DNA of 64,000 nucleotides from Ceratotherium simum simum. Taxonomy: Eukaryota; Chordata; Mammalia; Perissodactyla; Rhinocerotidae. Below the pieces are notes generated by a model that made no database searches, was not told the DNA's origin, and saw nothing but the letters and a program-made list of their open reading frames with translations. The stretch covers positions 11,301,822 through 11,365,821 of the forward strand of contig NW_004454160.1 of NCBI RefSeq assembly GCF_000283155.1. Reading direction: 5' to 3'. Every line of letters begins with the position of its first letter. The first letter of the stretch is position 1. Below are positions 15,001 through 30,000 of this stretch, piece after piece. A program made the position numbers and the translations under genes.

Positions 15001-18000
15001 TTAGAAAGAAGAAACTGTACAAGGAAACTTAGAAGCTTCCAATGTTTGAGACCCTCTTTAATGTTTACATTTATCTTTCCCTCATTCGTGTTTCACCTTC
15101 ACAGTATTTGGGCTTCTGTTCTTTCTTCTCCACTAACACACAACATCCTTCCTATATTCCCTCTTCACTCCTATTGCCTCTTGCTTATCCCAGTCTTGGA
15201 TCTGAGGACTGTTTCCAGCACCTTAGTCCTGGGACATTTATCCAGGAACCAAGGATGATCCCTGAAGACTTGGGATCCTGCCATGGGAACTCCGTTCATT
15301 TGGCTTGTTTTCTTCCCAATTATTTATTTCATGTCTACTTTGTGCCCGATGTTAGACGCTGGAGATACATCAAAGAACGAGACACGCCTGATCCCCACCC
15401 TCTTGGAGCGTGCATTCTATGTCTAGTTGAGGAGACAGAAACTTAACTAACCGCACAATTAATCACAGAGTAATAACTGTGATAAGCGCCATAAGGAGAA
15501 ATACAAGATGAGGCAAGAGTGTGTACTAGGAGTCTGTGGGGTCAGGGATGGCTCCTTTGAGGGTTTGAGGATGTGACGTTTAGGCAGAGACCTGAGGTTG
15601 AAGCAGGAGTCAGCTAGGAGAAGAGTTGGAGAAGAGTGTGTTCAAAGGCCTTGAGGAGGGAAGGAGCATGGTGGCCAGGGTGGCTGGAGCATAGTAAGCA
15701 AGAGGGGAGGTACCTGAAAGAGGCTGGAGAAATGGGCAGCGGCCAGACCAGGCAGGGCCCTGCAGGCCACGGCAAGGTATTGGATTTTATTCCAAGAGCA
15801 ATAGGAATCCATAGAATCCAGGGTTTTGAGCAGGAAAGTACTGTGGTTGGCTTTGTGTTTTAAGAAGATCAGTATGGCTGCTGAGTGGACAGTGGCCTGG
15901 AGGAGGCTGGGAGCGGAAGCAGAGACTGGCTGGGAGGCACAAGAGGCAGAACAGGCAGGAGGTGGTGATGTCTTGGGTTAGGTTGGAGGCGGTGGGCATG
16001 GATTCGGGTGAATACACGGTAGAGCAGGAAAGCCAGACACTTGGTATCTTGGTACCAGATCAGTTATTGCCTATCTGAGGGGCAGTGAGGAGATCACAAA
16101 ACCTCTCTAGGTGGCCATTTCCTCTCCAAGACTGCAGAGGAGAAACATCCTTTCCCCCTTCCCAGGGATGTCTGGGACACCTTAAGATCCAGGCCCTGAA
16201 GAAGTCTGTGCCGTGAAAACACAAGTTGTTATTAACCTACCAGCCCACATCCTGCCTTGCTGAGAGATAACAATTTCTGGACTTTCAGTGCAGTCTCCAG
16301 AGAGAGAGAAACACTTCCTTTGAGTGGGTAGGAATTGAGTGAGTGAGCCCGACCTGCATCTTGTCCAGGCTCAATCACATTCTCCATTAGGCCTTAAATG
16401 GGGGTTGGTCGTCCTAACCCACACATTCCCTCTCCTTCCAGCTTTAATCCTCTCTAGCTTTATCTCTGCTGACAACATTGTCATCCTAATGATTTTGATA
16501 CATAATATTGAATTCTGAAATAACATTAAAATTGGACTATTAGATGCCTGCTGCCTGGCTCAGACAATGGTACTTCTAGGAGATTTAAGTAAAGGAATGG
16601 GAGACATTGCTCCCAGTTTTAGAAATCCAAGTGTAATACAATTATTAATTCCTTTTTATACTTTTGATCACTCAAGTATAAGAGAAATTTTCCTGTACTT
16701 TTCTCCTGTATTCTTTGTCAACATTTAACAAAGAGCAGTGGACGATTGTCTTTTACATCTATGCATCCCCAGGACCCAATATTGCCTTACACACTGTATG
16801 TTATTTGAAGGCGGCAGCGTGAGGCAGTAGAAAGCTTGGGACTGGGTGTGAATTGCAATCTCACCATTGTAAGCTGGGTGACAAAGGACAAGTCACTTAA
16901 CCTTGCTGAGCCTCCAGTTCCTCATCTGTGTAATGGGAACAGTAATACCTATTTCACAGCTCTCTTGTGAGGATTATAGAAAATCATAGATGTAACGCAC
17001 CCAGAAGAGGACCTGAACTATAGAAGGCACATCATTTAATTCCTATCCCTGGAATTAAATGTCCAAAGATTTGATAAGGATAGCTTACTAGTTCTCCAAG
17101 TAACCTGGGCTGAGCTTTTCGATTACTGAAAAGATCTCTTTCTGAGCTGGAAAATTTTCTGGTCACCAGGGTCTCAAAGGGTTTGGAAGATCTCAGCCAC
17201 CACTGACCAAAGCTCTGGTCCTACACTATCCTTCTCAGGTTAGGCAGACCAGTTTTAGAAGTTGGCACCAGAGCCAGGAAGATACCCAATGCTTTGCACA
17301 TTGCGTTGCAATCAAGTTGAGGAAGTTTATTGGCTGATCTAAAATTCAACGATGGAAATCCAATTGGATTTTGTTTTAAATGGACTGGGCCATTTAACCC
17401 TTGTCCATCTTGTCTACCTCTTTCTATTTCCCCATGTTTTTCACCTGTCACAAATGCCTGTCAGTCACAGGTAAGCTTAGGTCAGTAACAGTGGGCCAAA
17501 GTGGATGTCATGTCCAACAGCCTGTGGGGACCTGCTCCAGCCCTCACCCCGGCAGCTTGGCTCCCTTTCTCCATCCTCCCTACCCAGCCTGAGGAGCAGG
17601 AGAGGAGGCGGTCGAGTGCTCCCTGCATCACTTTCCCCAGCACAGGAAGGGGGGAGGTTAGCGGGTAGGGGAGGAGTGGCGACTCACGAAGTGCAGTTCT
17701 CCGTGGACTCCGTGGTGCTGTCTTCAATTTCCATGTTGGCTGAGAGGCTGGCAAAGCCGTGGGGCAGCTCATCCCACTCATCGAACCGGATGCCTGTGCC
17801 GAGGGAGTAGCGGCCCTCAGCACATGGCTTACAGGACTGGTCCTTCATGTCCAGAAACTCCCCAGCTTTGCAAGAGAAGGCTGAAACACAGAGCAGGGAC
17901 AAGGGCAGGGTGGTGAGGCCGCTGTTGTCCCAGGAGAAGTGGGAGGGTTGTGGGCACCCTAAAGGGGGGAGCAGAGGATTGAGATCTAGGAGTTTGACCC

Positions 18001-21000
18001 ACTAATATTTAGAGCCATAGTACATCTTGTATGATTCCACTTACATGGGATGTCCAAGATAGGCAAATCCACAGAGACAGAAAGCAGATTTGTGGTGCCA
18101 GGGATTTGGGGGAGGGGGCATGGGGAGAGACTGCTAGTGGATATGAGGCTTCTTTTTGGGGATGATGAAAATGTTCTGAGATTGGATAGTGGTAATGGTT
18201 ATGCAACTCTGTGAATAGTCTAAAAACCACTGAATTTTACACCTTCAAGGGGTGAATTTTACAACATGTAAATTATATCTCAATAAAGCTGTAACTTGAA
18301 AAAAAAAGATTTAGGGCCATGGAAGCTCTGCCTTGCTGTGGGACTTTGTGCTTGTCCCTGACTGTCTCATGTCCCAAGGGTGTGGACTCGGTCATTCTGA
18401 GAGCTCTCCAGTGAAGAGAATACCAGTCTCTCGAGCCGATTCCTCTGAGTGGTGCACAGCCCTTCAGACTTGAATTTCCCCCTTGAGTATCTGGCCTCTG
18501 TCTCCTCCTTTCTGGTTCTACTGCCACCAGCCTAGTTGGGATTCTCGTGACCTGTTAGCTCAACTGTTGCGATGTCCCCCTAACGAGTTCTGTTTCCTGG
18601 TTTTGCTCATTCTGTGGTCAGAGGTATCTTTCTGAAACACTGATATGTACTGTTATTCCTGTCATTTAAAAAATAATCAGGCCCTCCCCTTTGGTTATAG
18701 AATGAAGCTCTCAGCCCGGCATTCAAAATCTTCCACAATTTCCCCCCAAACTAACTTTTCAGCTTGATCTCCCACTACAGACCTTCCTCCACCCAGCCCC
18801 ACCTGTTACCTTCTCTGTGTGGCTTCCACCCTAGACCACCTGTTCCTCCCTGAACGTGTCTGGTGTTCTTCCACCTCCAAACTTTTGCTCAAGTTGTTCT
18901 CCCAGCCGTTCCTGATCCCTCAGCATCCATAACTCCCATTCTTTTTCACCTTGTATTAACACATCATGTTGACGTGTGTCTCCCAATAGGCTCTGAGCTC
19001 CTCTAGGGACAGTGGCTCAGTGACTGACACAGACATAGCAGGGGCTCCATAAAGGTTTGCTGAGAAAATGAGTGGATGAATGAATGAATGCTCCTTCCAC
19101 CAGGCTGTAAGCTTCTGAAGACAGAGACTGTGCCTTATTTATCTTTGTGGTTCACACAGCATGTGCACAGAGTGCTTAATAACATTGGTCAAGCTAACCA
19201 ATGTTAGATGGCTCATTTGTTTCCATTAGTCACACCTCAGTTCTGCTTGGATCTTAGATATTCATTAATTTAACAGGTATTTATTTGCTCACCTACTGAC
19301 CCAGGCACTATGCTAAGCTTATTCTAGATTTTAAATGCTTTTAATTTCCTTTCCAAATCTTCAAATATTCCTTGATTCTAGTCCCTGATTTTTATCGTTA
19401 TCTCCTTTGCATTTCTAAAAAGAACAGTGCAGAGGAAATAGCTGCCAATGGCAGGTAAGTTGTGACTACGGAGGTACAGAGGTGGGGACAGAGCTGTAGG
19501 CAAGTCACCACCTTGCTGGTTGCACAGTCAGCCCCACAGTCAGGAGGATTCTTGTTCCCTGAAGTGATACCCAGTGCATTTTAAAGGTCTGTCTCTGCAG
19601 AAATTCATCTTCTCTGGCTTCCTTTTCAAGAACGAGAGCAAATTGCAATCTTTCCTAATGACTGATTGTGAATGGTGAGTGTAGATTGGAGAGAAATGCA
19701 TAGGCCAAAAAGAAACTGTATGCAAACAGAAAAAAATATCTAAATGGTACTCAGTTGAAATTACTTATATTTTTACCCTGATGGGACTTAAATTAAAAAA
19801 AAAAAAAGCAAATTCAGATACCCAGTTTGCATCCATGAAGTAACATTTCTGCACTAAATCTCAAAAGGGTTGGGGATGGGGACTAACTGGGGAAGGATCT
19901 GATTCCTTAAGGCAGCTGCACTGGCGGGAATGGCCTAGCTTGGCTGGCAGGCGGCTGGGGGCAGAGGCCAAAGCTGAGCGGCGGGGCACCCCTGAAGCAG
20001 GATGGCTGCTTACAGCACTCGGTGCCCTTGACGGGGTCGGGGAGGCTGGTGCACAGGCCCGGGGTGTGCGGCACGGCGACTCTCCACCTGGAACCCGTGC
20101 TGTCACATGCGGTGTACTCGTAGTGGTACTCAGACTGCAGGGGAGAAAACAGTGGGCAAGATGTGCATTAGCAGTGATCAAACATTGACAGCTTCCCACC
20201 CATTTCCTGTCCAACACGATGGCTACCAACACTCATCAACACAGTAATGGGCAGGCACACCGGCAGGGAGCCCGGCATCATGGTGCCGAAACGACTGTTA
20301 TGAAGCACATACAAGAGCTACAATTATTTCGATCCTTTCTCTCTACCCAGCCATCGTCTAGTCCTTAGAAATCCTTGTGTGTGTGTCTGTGTGTGTGACT
20401 CTCTTTGCTATTGTGTATAATAATGTCCTGATAGATCAAAGAAATGTGGGAAGGTAACTAAAGAACAGGCTAGAAACAGGTGCGGTTTTTCTTATCCCAA
20501 ACTGTAGAATTTATGAGCAAGGACTGGTCCATGAAAAATTTACAAAGGATTGTCACACAAGCAGTGTTTCTATTTCTGTGTCCTTCATGCTCCCTTCTGT
20601 CCAAAAGACTATAAATTCCCACCTTGCATTTTAGAAAAACATCATATTTAGCCTAGGGAGGTGATGTGTTCTCCTCACGTGAGCCTACTCATGCCTAATT
20701 TCTCTGGGCAATGGGAAACTCACAGTTCAATTGCTTTACCTGAACTGAGAATAAACTAGGTAACAACAACAAAACAGCCAAATCAAGTATTAAACAGAGC
20801 AACAAGAAAAACAATAAAGGGGCCGGCCCAGTGGCATAGCGGTTAAGTTCACACACTTCACTTCGGTAGCCCGGCCCGGGGTTCACAGGTTCAGATCCCA
20901 GGCGCAGACCCACATACCGCTTGTCAAGCCATGCTGTGGCGGTGACCCATACAAAGTAGAGGAAGGTGGGCACGGATGTTAGCCCAGGGCCAATCTTCCT

Positions 21001-24000
21001 CAGCAAAAAGAGGAGGATTGGCAACAGATGTTAGCTCAGGGCCAATCTCTCTCACACACACACACACAAAAAACAATAAAAAGCACTACTTGGGAGAATG
21101 AAAACACAATTGATGTGCCAAATATCCTTAATCACTTCTTACTCTTTTAAATCTTGTAAAACACAACAGACCACAGAATTAATGTGATTTTGGCTCTGAC
21201 AAATATTTTACAATCAGCACTTACCTAAAACTATATTCAAGTGCAGAAGTACTTTGTATTATTGTGTCCATAAGAAAAATAGATTTAATGTCCCCCTTCA
21301 ACTCATAGGAAAGCATTATTGCACAACATGTATAAATGCAAGGAGCTGAAACTAAAAATGAGACAGTTTGAAATCTGCTAATCTAAGGATGCATCAGAAC
21401 CAAAAGGAGAAAGCTTTACCTTTTGGAAAAGGTAAACGGGATGCATTTCATCTATTCTAAGATGCATATTTCTTTCACATTTTAACATCTGTTAAATCAA
21501 GATGTGGCTTATAATTGACCCAATAAGGGCACATTGTGTCCTATTTTAACTGATAGAGTTTTTTCTTTCTTTGTGGTACATAAAAAATGGCATGTCTTAG
21601 AAGCAATGGCATCTCAGACTTGTGGAAATATGATAAACATGTCGTTTCTCGATCTGTAGTTTCAGAAATTTGGGATGATGAGAACAATTTTAGAGCTCTG
21701 TTTTTATTTTCCTCTATTATAAATTTTTACCAGGTGTTGTGCCCAGAATGCCTCAGGACAGCAACACATAGACTCAGCACTTTCATCCAAAGGGAGAAGA
21801 TGCAGGGGAGAAGGGGAAAATGTGGGGAACTGTGAGCCTAACTTTTTTTTGTGTGTGTGTGAGGAAGATCAGCCCTGAGCTAACATCCGATGCCAATCCT
21901 CCTCTTTTTTTGCTGAGGAAGATTGGCCTTGAGCTAACATCCGTGCCCATCTTCCTCTACTTTATATGGGACGCCACCACAGCATGGCTTGACGAGCGGT
22001 GTGTTGGTGCGTGTGCGGGATCCAAACCTGTGAACCCCAGGCCCCCAAAGTGAGTGCGTGCACTTAACCACTTGCGCCACCGGGCCTTCCCCTGTGAGCC
22101 TAACCCCCTGTGAGCCTAACTTTTGACAAGGATCTTTGGCTTTGCATTTAGATGTCAGTGTCATCTAGGAAAGAAAGAACATCAGGATGGGAATTCTTTG
22201 TGCCCTTGGGCTAATGTCTCCCTGGATCTATTTTTCCTGGTAATTCCAGTCTTTTCCTTATCTCAGAGGACTCTGAGATAACTAGGGCAACTACACATAT
22301 ATCAATTCCAGGTCTAAAAATGATACTCTCCAAAAGGTTTTGCGGCAAGAATGAAGAGTAAAATCCACAGTATGTAAATTAAATGGAGAATTGAGTGAAC
22401 CAGGCAGAAAGGATTCGATGTTCTGCCTGTGAACATAATTACGCCAGTCATTTGCATAGTGTTTCCACACCATCTCATCTGATCTTCAAACTCCCCATAA
22501 GGCAAGCAGAGCAGGGTTGTTTCCTTCATTGTACAGATGAGAAAACACTCTCAACGGGGTGAAATGGTCTGTCCAAGGTCACACAGCTGGCAAGTCGCTG
22601 AGCTAGAACCCAGGCTTTCCCACCAGAATCCTCCACCCTCATCCCTCTGATCAAACACAAACTCACACTGGGCCAAATTTAACAGCCGAATCTAAAAATT
22701 AAAAAAGACAGTGTTGGTTGTCTGCCAGCAGCCAGTCGCACTTCTGAGGCCTGAGAATTGGTGTTAAAATATCTAATCTGTTTGAGCAGATAATTTCAGC
22801 TCACTCTGACTGCATTTGGCCTCTTGCAGACACTGGGCCAAGTCCATTCCTTTTCATTGTCTTTCACTTGGTGTCCCCTGGGTCCCACTCGGGTGGGAGG
22901 TTTGCTGGGAAAATGGTGGTTCCAAGCCTTAGAAAATTTCCCTTTCAATATGTGCTAATTTACTTCAAGTCACTTGGGGATATTTACACCGTCCAAGGTG
23001 GCTGGCTCTGCTGCAGCTGTTCCAGATCTGAACCACACTTCGAGATCTCACCATTCAATACTAAGCTTAGACAAACACTTAAATCAGAGACATAATGGCA
23101 ACACTCATCAATTATATTCAGCTTTCTGCAACAAATCATTTCTCCGACAGTATCTCAATTTACCCAGTGATCTGTCTTTGAAAGTGTATAGTCTGCTTAA
23201 TATACAGATTCACAAAGAAGGCACAAATATATTCAGTATATATACCCAGCACACAATTCCTTGCTCCCCCCATGACCAATGATATGACACACAGCCAAAT
23301 CACAATTTTAAATGAGGCACAGTAGGCAGTGGCTGCTGCTTGTCCATCAGGGAAAGAAGGGAAGGGTTTGGAAATGAGGGGAGGGCACCTTAGTTAATCC
23401 GCCCTCCCCTAAATCACCCAGCCACACATAATGCTCCCGGGGAACATGAGAAACAAAAGGAAAAAATGCCAAAGCTGGAATCTGCTTTGCCAAATACTGA
23501 GCTATCTGTTGGTGACACTGATCTTTCAACTCCAGAAGGGTCACTCAGACCCACAATGTTTTTAGTCCTTGCTGTCTAGGTATTGAGTGGACTGCTGAAA
23601 TGATCAAATAATTGCCACGTCAGGATGGTACCTGCATGGAAATGTGTCCTTCCTTCCACCTTTCCCCCCACTCTTTCAAAAACAGGTCTTAGTCTTTTAA
23701 ATGATTATCAAAGTAATAGATTAGAGATTAGAGATTGGTGGTCACCTATCGATTAGGTGCTAGAGATGCATGTGGTTGCCATCCACTGTGGAAGATATAT
23801 AAGCTGCTGAGCTGGTGACAAAGGGATGTGGTCCACAACACAGCGGTGGTTAGCCTCTTTGGCGCGCCCTAAGTAAATAGGCAAGCTAGAAGTGACTCCT
23901 CCACCCCGTTACCACACGGTGCTCAACTTGCCTCATCTAGAAAACGGGGAAATACAAATACTGCCTCATAGGCAGGGGTGCTGTGCACAGTTGTGCAGGC

Positions 24001-27000
24001 TACGCACAAGGCTGTCTCGCGCAGGGCGTGAGCAGAGGCTGCAATCTAGCTCAAGCTTTGTGTGCTGGGTGGTGTGCCCTATCGTGGGGCTGATGGGCCC
24101 AGAAAGGGGTGCCTTTTTCCCATGTGCAATAGGTCAGTTGTGAGGGTAAATAAGATGATATACGTTGAGCACTTAGCACAGAGGTTTTTTAAATCTTCAA
24201 AACAACCTAACAAAGTAAGTACTATTATTTTACCATTTTACAGATGGGAAAACTGAGGCATCGAGAGGTGAAGTCAGTTGCTCAAGGCCACGCAGCGAGG
24301 AGATTGCCAGGCTAGGACTGAACCAGGCAGTCTGAGTCTGGAGCCTGTGTTCCAGGCTGCTGGTGTTTGAGGGCAACCTGCGTGGGCTCCAATCACACTC
24401 ACAAAGTGTGTCTGGGGCCCAGCACTGGCTCTCAAGCTGCTGAAAACTTTGCAAGGAAAGCCAAGGGTGTAAAAGACTCTGCAAACAGAGCCCAAGGGGG
24501 AAAGAGTCGAGCCCAGCGCCTGGCATGGAGAGGCTGAAAGGCAGTTTAAAGTTCGTTGGAGGACCTCCCCTGTCATGGACATCTGATGTTTTTGCCTGCC
24601 CCCTCCTCTGGTGACAGAGCCTCTTTAGGAGGACATATCCCCTCCTTAGTATATTCAGTCTTGGTGGCATTGTCAAATGGGGTGGCCCACTCTCCTCTGC
24701 CAATGCAGAGACACATGGCCCACACAAGGCCAGTCAGATGCTCTCCCTGAGTAAGTGGGAGGTGGGATGAGGAGAGTGAAGACACTTAGCCATCAGTAGG
24801 GACCTGAGGTGGGTTGGAACTGAGGGAAGGATGGCCAGGAAAGTAGGATAGCTGGGGATAAGCCCCCTCCTTATTTCTCAGCTCTACCTAGGGCTGGCCT
24901 TGGTGCCCCCACCAACCCAATTCCACAGGAGTAATAAAAATGAAAATTATGCCAAGTGAAATAAACCAGTCACAAATGGACAAATACTGTATGATTCCAC
25001 TCACGTGTGGTACCCAGAGTAGTCAAATTCATAGAGACAGAGAGTGGAAGATTAGTTGCCAGGGCTGGGCCCCTGAGCAAAACAGTTTCAGTTTTGCAAG
25101 ATGAAGAGTTCTATCAGTGGATGGCGGTGATGGTTCACAACAATGTAAATGTACTTAACGCCACTGACTGTATACTTAAAAATGGTTAAGATGTTATGTG
25201 TATCTTACCACAATTTTTTTTTTGGTGGTGAGGAAGATTAGCCCTGAGCTAACATCTGTTGCCAATCTTCCTCTTTTTGCTGAGGAAGATTGGCTCTGAG
25301 CTAACATCTGTGCCCATCTTCCTCCATTTGGTATGTGAGACGCCACCACAGCATAGCTTGATGAGCAGTGCATTGGTCTGCACCTAGGATTCGAACCTGT
25401 GAACCCCAGGCCGCCAAAGAGGAGCACAGGAATTTAACAACTACGCCACCAGGCTGGGCCCCACAAATTTTTTCAATTAGGAAAAAAAGTTACGTCACAG
25501 GTCCTGGAGAGCGTGCCCAATCTCTGAGTTATTCTATTAAGTTCCCCAGAGAGTAGAAGCCTGATGATCTGATAGTCTAAATTTAAGAAACATCCCCCAA
25601 ATAAATTTTTTTCATTATATATATATATATACATTTTTTTTTTTTTTCAATTACCATCCAATTGGTTGGCCAAATTCAAGAGACACCAAGAGGGAAGAGT
25701 GGAGGAAGGAGTGGAAGGCAATGACAGAGCGGACATCATAACAGCCTCACTGGATATGCCCATGGTGGTTCCCTGGTGTTTATGTGTTTGCTATTAACAA
25801 CTGCTTGAAAGCATTGCATTGCAGTTGTGCAAGTAAATATTAACTGCTAAGTTTTTTTTTCAAACATTCTGCTCTTTTGGAATTGAAATATTTAAACTCT
25901 GAAAATATTGTTAATTTAGAACATGTCAGGTCTTCTACATTCTAGGAAAATGATGTTCACTTATTCCACATTCAACAAGTATTTATTGAGGACCTATTAT
26001 GTGCTAGGTTCCGGTGAAGCAGTGGTGTTTGAGACAAAGTCACAGCTCTCAAGGAGCAAATACGTATATATGGTGGGGAGTGTGCTGGCAGGGGTAGGGT
26101 GGGGAGGGGACAGACTATAAACACATATACAAATAAGCTAATTTCCGGTCTTCCACATTCTCTACAATTAACTATTATTGCATGCTCTTCATTGCCCTCA
26201 CTTTCTCCAGAGTAGGGTCTTGATGTCTGTAATGGACTGTATATTTGTGTCTCCCCAAAATTCATATGTTGAAGCCCTAATATGATGGTATTTGGAGGTG
26301 GGGCCTTTGGGAGGTAATTAGGTCATGGAGGTAGAGCCCCCATGATGGGATTAGTGTCCTTATAAGAAGAGGAACAGAGCTAGCGCTCTCCCTCTCAGCC
26401 ATGTGAGGAGACAAGCGAGAAGATGGCTGTCTGCAAACCAGGAAGAGTGCTCTCGCCAGACACTGGATCTGCTGGCACCTTGATCTTGGACTTCCCAGCC
26501 TCCAGAACTGTGAGAAATAAATGTTTGCCTTTTAAGCCACCCAGTCTATGGTATTCTGTTATAGCAGCCTGAATGGACTAAGACAATGTCTAAGGACTCT
26601 GGCAAAGACAGTAACATGTCTCTGACTCCAAATTGACATTAACCATTGAACCACACTGTTTCTTTTCCATTGATGATGGTTTGAAAGCCAGACCCCACAA
26701 ACATTTAGCCTAGCTGCTTAGAAGTAACCTCTGCAATAGCAGAGCTGAGAAGACGGAGATGGCCAGCTAGGACTGTCAGAGGGAGAAGAACTGGGGGATT
26801 GGCTGGCGGTGAGGTCTGCTGTTCCACCGGCCTTCTTCTTGCCTGGGTGTTTCTCCAGCCCAGCCGGTCAAGGATGCTGGCAATGGGTGGCCCAGACTGG
26901 CTGGAATGTCAAAGGGCTGCCCCCAAACGGGCCCTCCAGGGGTTAACACAGGTATGCCCAGGCTGCAAATGTCCTCAGGGGAAGCGAGGGCTCGGTGGGG

Positions 27001-30000
27001 TACTAAAACAAGCCATCCGAGAGAGAAAGAACAAATGCCCTCGGTGGTCCTTCCACCCCTCTGGACCTCAGTCTTCTCATCTGTACACTGAGAAGGTTGG
27101 ACTTAGGCGATTTCTGATTTCTAAGATTCCTTCCAGTTCCATTACCTTATTATTTTGCAGCTGGTACCTGCGTGGAAATCTGTTCTTCCTTCCACCTTTT
27201 TCCCCCTTCCTTCAAAATGGCACATCTTAGCTTTTAAAATAATTATCAAAGTAATAAATGTTAATTGTAGAAAAGATGAAAATACAGGCTAGAATTAAAA
27301 AGAAAATAGAAATCTGCCGCAAGCCCACCATGCAGAGATCACTATTTGTAACGTTCTATTGTATTTCTTTCCAGAGTCTTTTTCTATACACACGTATTAT
27401 TTTTAAAAACAAAGTGAAGATCATATGGTACATAGTTTTGTATTGTGACTTTTTTCCATTTAATTTTAGGTCACAAGTGCTTTCTCATGTCTTATGGTTG
27501 CACCATAGTTTCTTTAACCATTCTTCTATTGTTGGACATTGAGTTTTGTCCAATTTTTCCTTATTTTAAATAGCACTACAATGGAGCTTTCTGTGTATCG
27601 CTGATTATTTCCTTTGGATAGATTCCCAGAAGCAGAACTGCTAGGGTAAAAAGTGTGTTTCTTTAAGATTTTTCATCAGGAAGGGAGATTTCTAAGAGAA
27701 AACAGACATCTCTAAGCTTTTTTTTTTTTAACTTTTATTATGGTAAATTTCAAATATATATATTTTAAAATAATATTATGAGCCCCCATGTACCCATCAC
27801 TCAACTTCAATACTTATCAAGTTCTGACATTTTTGCTCATCTACCTCCACCCACTCCCCATTTACTTCCACCCACTCCTCCTCACTTGAAGTTACTTTTT
27901 ACAGTTATTATTTTTAAAGGTGAAGTTTGTACGTTGAAATCCACAAATCTTAACTGTACAATTTGGATAAATGGGTACACTTGAGTAAAACACTGACGGG
28001 GCTAAGAATCACTGCCCAGAGACTGCTGGGGGAGAAGGGACAACCCCCTGCCACCGCCGCCCCACAAACGGAACACAGAGCCCAGCAGGTGTCTCACATC
28101 CTGAGTCCTGCGATCAGGAGCCACAACCACCCAAGGAAGCTGGAGATCAACACGACCTGGGTTTGTCTTGGCTGGGACAGGGCCTGTGTCAAGAAACAGG
28201 TTCTTAAGTAAACCCGGATTCTGACTAGAGGCCTTGGGTCTGGAGGAGGCCACCTCCAGCTGTTCCCCCAACCGCATGCTCAATTCCCTTCTCCTCTCTG
28301 TCCTGAAAGGCAGATGCTTTGGGGAGAATGTCAAGATGGGGGCAGGGGAGGCCAGGCAAACGCCCCGAGGTTGGCACAGTGGGGTCGACAGGTATTTTCT
28401 GACTCAGTTGCAAACGCTCCTTTGCCTGGAGAGCACCTGACCCAGACGGAGCAGATCCCATTCAACGATTCTGACTGCCAAGGAGAGACCAGCCCTTTGC
28501 TGGGAGGGAGGAATGAGCCCTACTTAGCACAGAACATGGAAAACCACAGAGAAGTGTTAGAATTTGAACATCAGTGCCCCAAATGAGACTTTCTCTTAGG
28601 CCCAGTCCCGGCTGGCTGGTTTCCCGAGCTCCTGTTCTTTGTTCTTTTTGCTTCAGTCTGCCTTCACGGAGGTTTTGGGCGATACTCCAGCTGCGGCTCG
28701 GGGGCACAGCGACCTTGCTTTGACCCCTTGTGAAGGGTGGCACAGATCCTTTTCTGTTGTTCTCCAGCCGTCAGACTGGGGAGGGCAGCAGGGCGTCTCC
28801 TTCTGTCCCTCCTTCCCACCATCCTAAGACTGCCCACTCAGTGGCAGTGTCTCCTGGGGCCTGGGGCCTAGACGTACCAGCTCTAGACCTCTGGTGCCTA
28901 CACTGTCTGATCATCACAACTGCCTGGAGATCACGTTAAAAATTCAGATTCTTGGGCCCTACCCCCAAGGTTCTAATTCTCCTGCAAATCTTTTTCTCCT
29001 TCCTCTCTCTTTCAAAATTCACTCTTCTATGCCTCAAGACTTAAGTATTTATCCCATTTTGGAAGCAAATCAGATAAACGAATCTCCCACAAGACAGGGG
29101 TCCTTAATTGACGGTCCATGGATAGCTTCCCCCATACAACCACATGCAGAATTGTAGGTAGGTGCATTTTTCCAGGCAAAGGGTCCACGTTTTCATCAGA
29201 TCTTCTAAGGAGTCTGTTATCCATCCCCCCACAGACAGAAAACCTTAAAATCTGTCATGATGCATTAGTAATTTTAAAATACCTTCATATTTTATCAAAC
29301 AAAGGCTGTTCACTTTTTTGTGTGTGTGTGAGGAAGATTAGCCCTGAGCTAACATCCATGCCAATCCTTCTCTTTTTGCTGAGGAAGACTGGCCTTGAGC
29401 TAACATCCATCGCCAATCCTCCTCCTTTTTTTCCCCCAAAACCCCAGTAGATAGTTGTATGTCATAGTTGCACATCCTTGTAGTTGCTGTATGTGGGACG
29501 CGGCCTCAGCATGGCCAGACAAACGGTGCATCAGTGTGCACCCGGGATCCGAACCCGGGCCGCCAGTAGCAGAGCGCGCACACTCAACCGCTAAGCCACG
29601 GGGCCAGCTCCCAAGGCTGTTCACTTTTTAACAGGGGGCTGAAATACTTTAACCCAGGGATTTTAAAATTAGGCTCCAAAGTCTGGGGGTTTAGAAAGCC
29701 AGCTCCTTCGAAAGGGAATGGGGATTCTCCCTTTAACAGAGCAACATCATTTTTTTAATCTCTTTTACATGTTTATTCTCCTCAGTTAAGATTTCGTTTG
29801 AACCAAAAGTTTCACACACACAAAAAGTTTATCACCACGGTCTTCACTTGAAAGAGCAAATCACTAAAGGTGGAATGGCAGGCACTGGGGCAGACTTATA
29901 GGTCAAGGACGCCTTTTTGGCCTTCCTTTAATTACCCCACGTAGTCTGTTGTTTCCTCTACCTACAAGTGACGCCCCCTCTCCCAGACCCGGTAGCTGCC

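Noticed and set aside
24230..24727. 165-codon frame on the minus strand in intron 1
   Set aside because: Same strand as ELAPOR1 but overlaps a MIR, has other frames open across it, and has no similarity to ELAPOR1 or another known protein.
26226..26585. Intact endogenous retrovirus
   Set aside because: Only an MLT1-type LTR is present here, as at 39693 and 46390; no gag, pol or env-like frame adjoins any of them.
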